Part shown: in pieces, positions 62,257-64,000 of the stretch
How positions within the stretch are numbered: position 1 is the stretch's first letter
How the letters are laid out: each line of letters starts with the position of its first letter
Assembly (NCBI RefSeq): GCF_014839805.1
Contig: NC_051116.1
Span: 1,240,001-1,304,000, forward strand
DNA length: 64,000 nt
Source: Manduca sexta
Lineage: Eukaryota > Arthropoda > Insecta > Lepidoptera > Sphingidae
Direction: 5' to 3'
The notes under the pieces: model-generated
Databases searched by the model: none
The model's input: only the letters and a program-made list of their open reading frames with translations
Told to the model about the DNA's origin: nothing
Translations under genes and position numbers: made by a program

Positions 62257-62355
62257 ATGAATAGACGCGTCGCTAGAGATCTTGGCTATTTTGGCATCGC
62301 GATGGGAGCGTGCGATAACTCGTGTTTGATGCGTCCCATCCCTTTCACGACTTCG
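62257..62355 (+). other. Candidate plus-strand exon ending at a strong donor
   Basis: ATG at 62257 opens a 33-codon plus-strand frame (start MNRRVARDLGYFGIAMGACD) ending at CTTCG|GTAAGTG, phase 0. The minus strand is also open across the same interval, which weakens the coding case and suggests repeat-derived sequence. No initiator or acceptor was identified. Confidence 0.15.
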
Positions 62356-62701
62356 GTAAGTGAATTTATAGGGCGTATCGTATGTGTCGGTTAAGATATG
62401 AGGAAAATGACGTGCGTCGACTTGACATTGTGATAATAAAAATATTTGCCATATTATATTTATTTTCACACTTTAGTGACAACACGATACTGTCACAGAC
62501 ACTACAACAATCTATAAATAGCAATATTACCTAAACTTAAACAGATATACTAAACACTTCGCTATTAATACTACTAGTTATTTTGAGCACATTTGAAACG
62601 AGTCTCATAATGCCCATTACGAGGTCCTTTAAGAGGGACATAACACCAATGCTTAGCATCAAAACTATCCAAAGCAGTTAAATATACTCTCAGATAAAAG
62701 T

Positions 62702-62795
62702 GTGGACGCATGCCGCTTGTAATAGGTCGATCTGGAAATCTTTGGGAGAGGCCCGTGTTCAGCAGTGGACACCCTTCGGCTGATGGTAATAAAAA
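62702..62795 (+). mobile_element. RTE-like LINE 3' end fragment
   Basis: GGTCGATCTGGAAATCTTTGG, GAGGCCCGTGTTCAGCAGTGG and CTTCGGCTGATGGTAATAA match the same 3' tail family. Confidence 0.65.
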
Positions 62796-64000
62796 ATCAT
62801 TCAGCATACTCACAACCTTACTTCTCATATCAAAATCATTACCATCAAACAAAAGCGACGCTACACACAATGGCATCCCCGTACACGTTTACAATTTAGA
62901 TAACCACAAACTGAATGCAAACAGACACAAATGTCCTCCAAGCGTTGCCACTTACCACCCCTCGTCGAGAAAGGATATCAACTCCAGCGTAAAGGGAGAA
63001 CGGAATGAATCCTTCAAAAGAATTATGAATGGCTGAAATGGTTTCACATGTCGACGTTTACGCGATTTTTTTAAATCTTTTTTCCCCCTCATTATGTGTG
63101 CGGAGATGTTTATTTCAATTTTGGAATGAGGTTTTATAACACATAAATGTTTTTATAATTTTTATATTTATGCATGAGTTTCGTACAAAGTATTACACAA
63201 CCACAGTATGTTGTTTGATGCTTCACTCGCATTAGAGTTCATTTTAGGGATAAATAGATGCCTCTATCACATTACAATAATATATCTTTCTACTTTCAAA
63301 AGGATGTTCTAAATGAGGACTATGGTTTACTAAAATCAACCTTAATGCTACAACATTCGCGAACAAATAAACCAGCCTCTTCAACCTTAACGTATTTTAC
63401 AAGTTAAATTATTTTCTCGCGTATAAACGTAAACATTAACGCTTTACCGTGCCTGCATAACGAATGCAACTGGCTCAAGGGCTAGGAAGTGCCAGCCTTG
63501 CGCTATGCGGCGCATGCATTATGTATTACCATATTACATGGCGAAATCATGTTTACTCACAGTCGAATGAGTACTAATGTCTTACAGATATGCTTTAAGA
63601 TAAGGTAAATGCAGAAACACCGTAGAATTAGGCCAGCTTTCAAGATCTAGGATATATACGTTGGAAATTATTATTAACCTCGCACCAGAACTATAACACA
63701 CCTGTATAATTGTCATCTGGAGAGGTAAAATATAGGCAGTAATACTAATTATAATTAGACCTTAGCCCACTAAGCTATAAATATTAATTATTTGTTTATT
63801 AAAAATATAAATTATTTTAATAATTTGCTTACATATATTACAAAAGGAAAGGCAGGAATAGGTTATATGAGCCCTTCGCCACTGCTCGTCAGTAAACACT
63901 GTATGTATCTTATTCAGGTGCAGAAGGGTCCACTTTTCTGTACTCATATAAAAAAGGGAAGACAATAAAGCCAAATAAACGATAGCAAATCGACATAACA

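Larger units (their letters stand above)
55400..64000. other. Right flank, no supported gene
   Basis: It is AT-rich with a GC-rich patch at 56030-56200, an RFX X-box-like site at 58720, repeats at 57590, 59080 and 59400, a hairpin at 61648-61680, the open frame at 62257 and an RTE tail at 62702. None of the short ORFs has support as a gene. A further GC-rich block at 55200-55370 carries a TATATA on both strands. Confidence 0.35.

Noticed and set aside
1..64000. CRISPR arrays, rRNA, operons, bacterial insertion sequences or viral genes
   Set aside because: No regularly spaced direct repeats, no ribosomal RNA segments, no ribosome-binding-site-led ORFs and no viral hallmark proteins were seen. 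The DNA is eukaryotic.

Overview
This is a 64 kb piece of AT-rich animal nuclear DNA, most likely from a moth or butterfly (Lepidoptera). No long intact genes are visible. It has isolated short exons with consensus GT donors, and it is dense with short repeats that resemble families common in lepidopteran genomes: a tRNA-derived SINE with an internal B box, 5'-truncated non-LTR retrotransposon tails, and fold-back MITEs. The assignment rests on pattern recognition, not on a database search.

The believable coding content is all on the minus strand and looks like scattered 5' exons of one large gene whose body lies to the left of position 1. Two exons are convincing. One (51953 to 51480) encodes 158 residues and the other (5542 to 4730) encodes 271 residues. 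Both encode low-complexity, basic, Ser/Pro-rich protein and both end exactly at a strong donor in phase 0. A third, smaller candidate (15321 to 15196, 42 residues) also ends in phase 0 and sits 34 bases below a consensus arthropod initiator. A probable non-coding first exon lies at 38354 to 37832, and a weak 25-codon candidate lies at 13192 to 13118. The simplest reading is one gene with several alternative promoters or first exons spread over about 47 kb, each able to splice in frame to a shared downstream exon. I do not recognise the protein family.

Layout: 1-4700 is intron with repeat debris; 4.7-5.7 kb holds the 271-codon exon with a DRE motif upstream; 6.5-14.2 kb is rich in fold-back elements (6531, 8905, 10628, 13900) plus a SINE with a 13-bp target duplication (7795); 13.1-15.4 kb holds two small candidate exons; 16-37 kb is long intronic sequence with LINE tails and a nearly perfect 300-bp fold-back with TTAA ends (30959); 37.8-38.4 kb is the candidate non-coding first exon; 39.5-47.4 kb has truncated LINE and SINE copies; 51.5-52.1 kb is the 158-codon exon with an initiator; 52.2-64 kb is upstream or intronic DNA, including an RTE-like tail inserted into another repeat.

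Beyond these, the window holds two tight clusters of GATA-factor motifs (33.0 and 46.2 kb), several unexplained GC-rich islands and a few small open frames. No rRNA, functional tRNA, CRISPR array or bacterial or viral gene cluster is visible.
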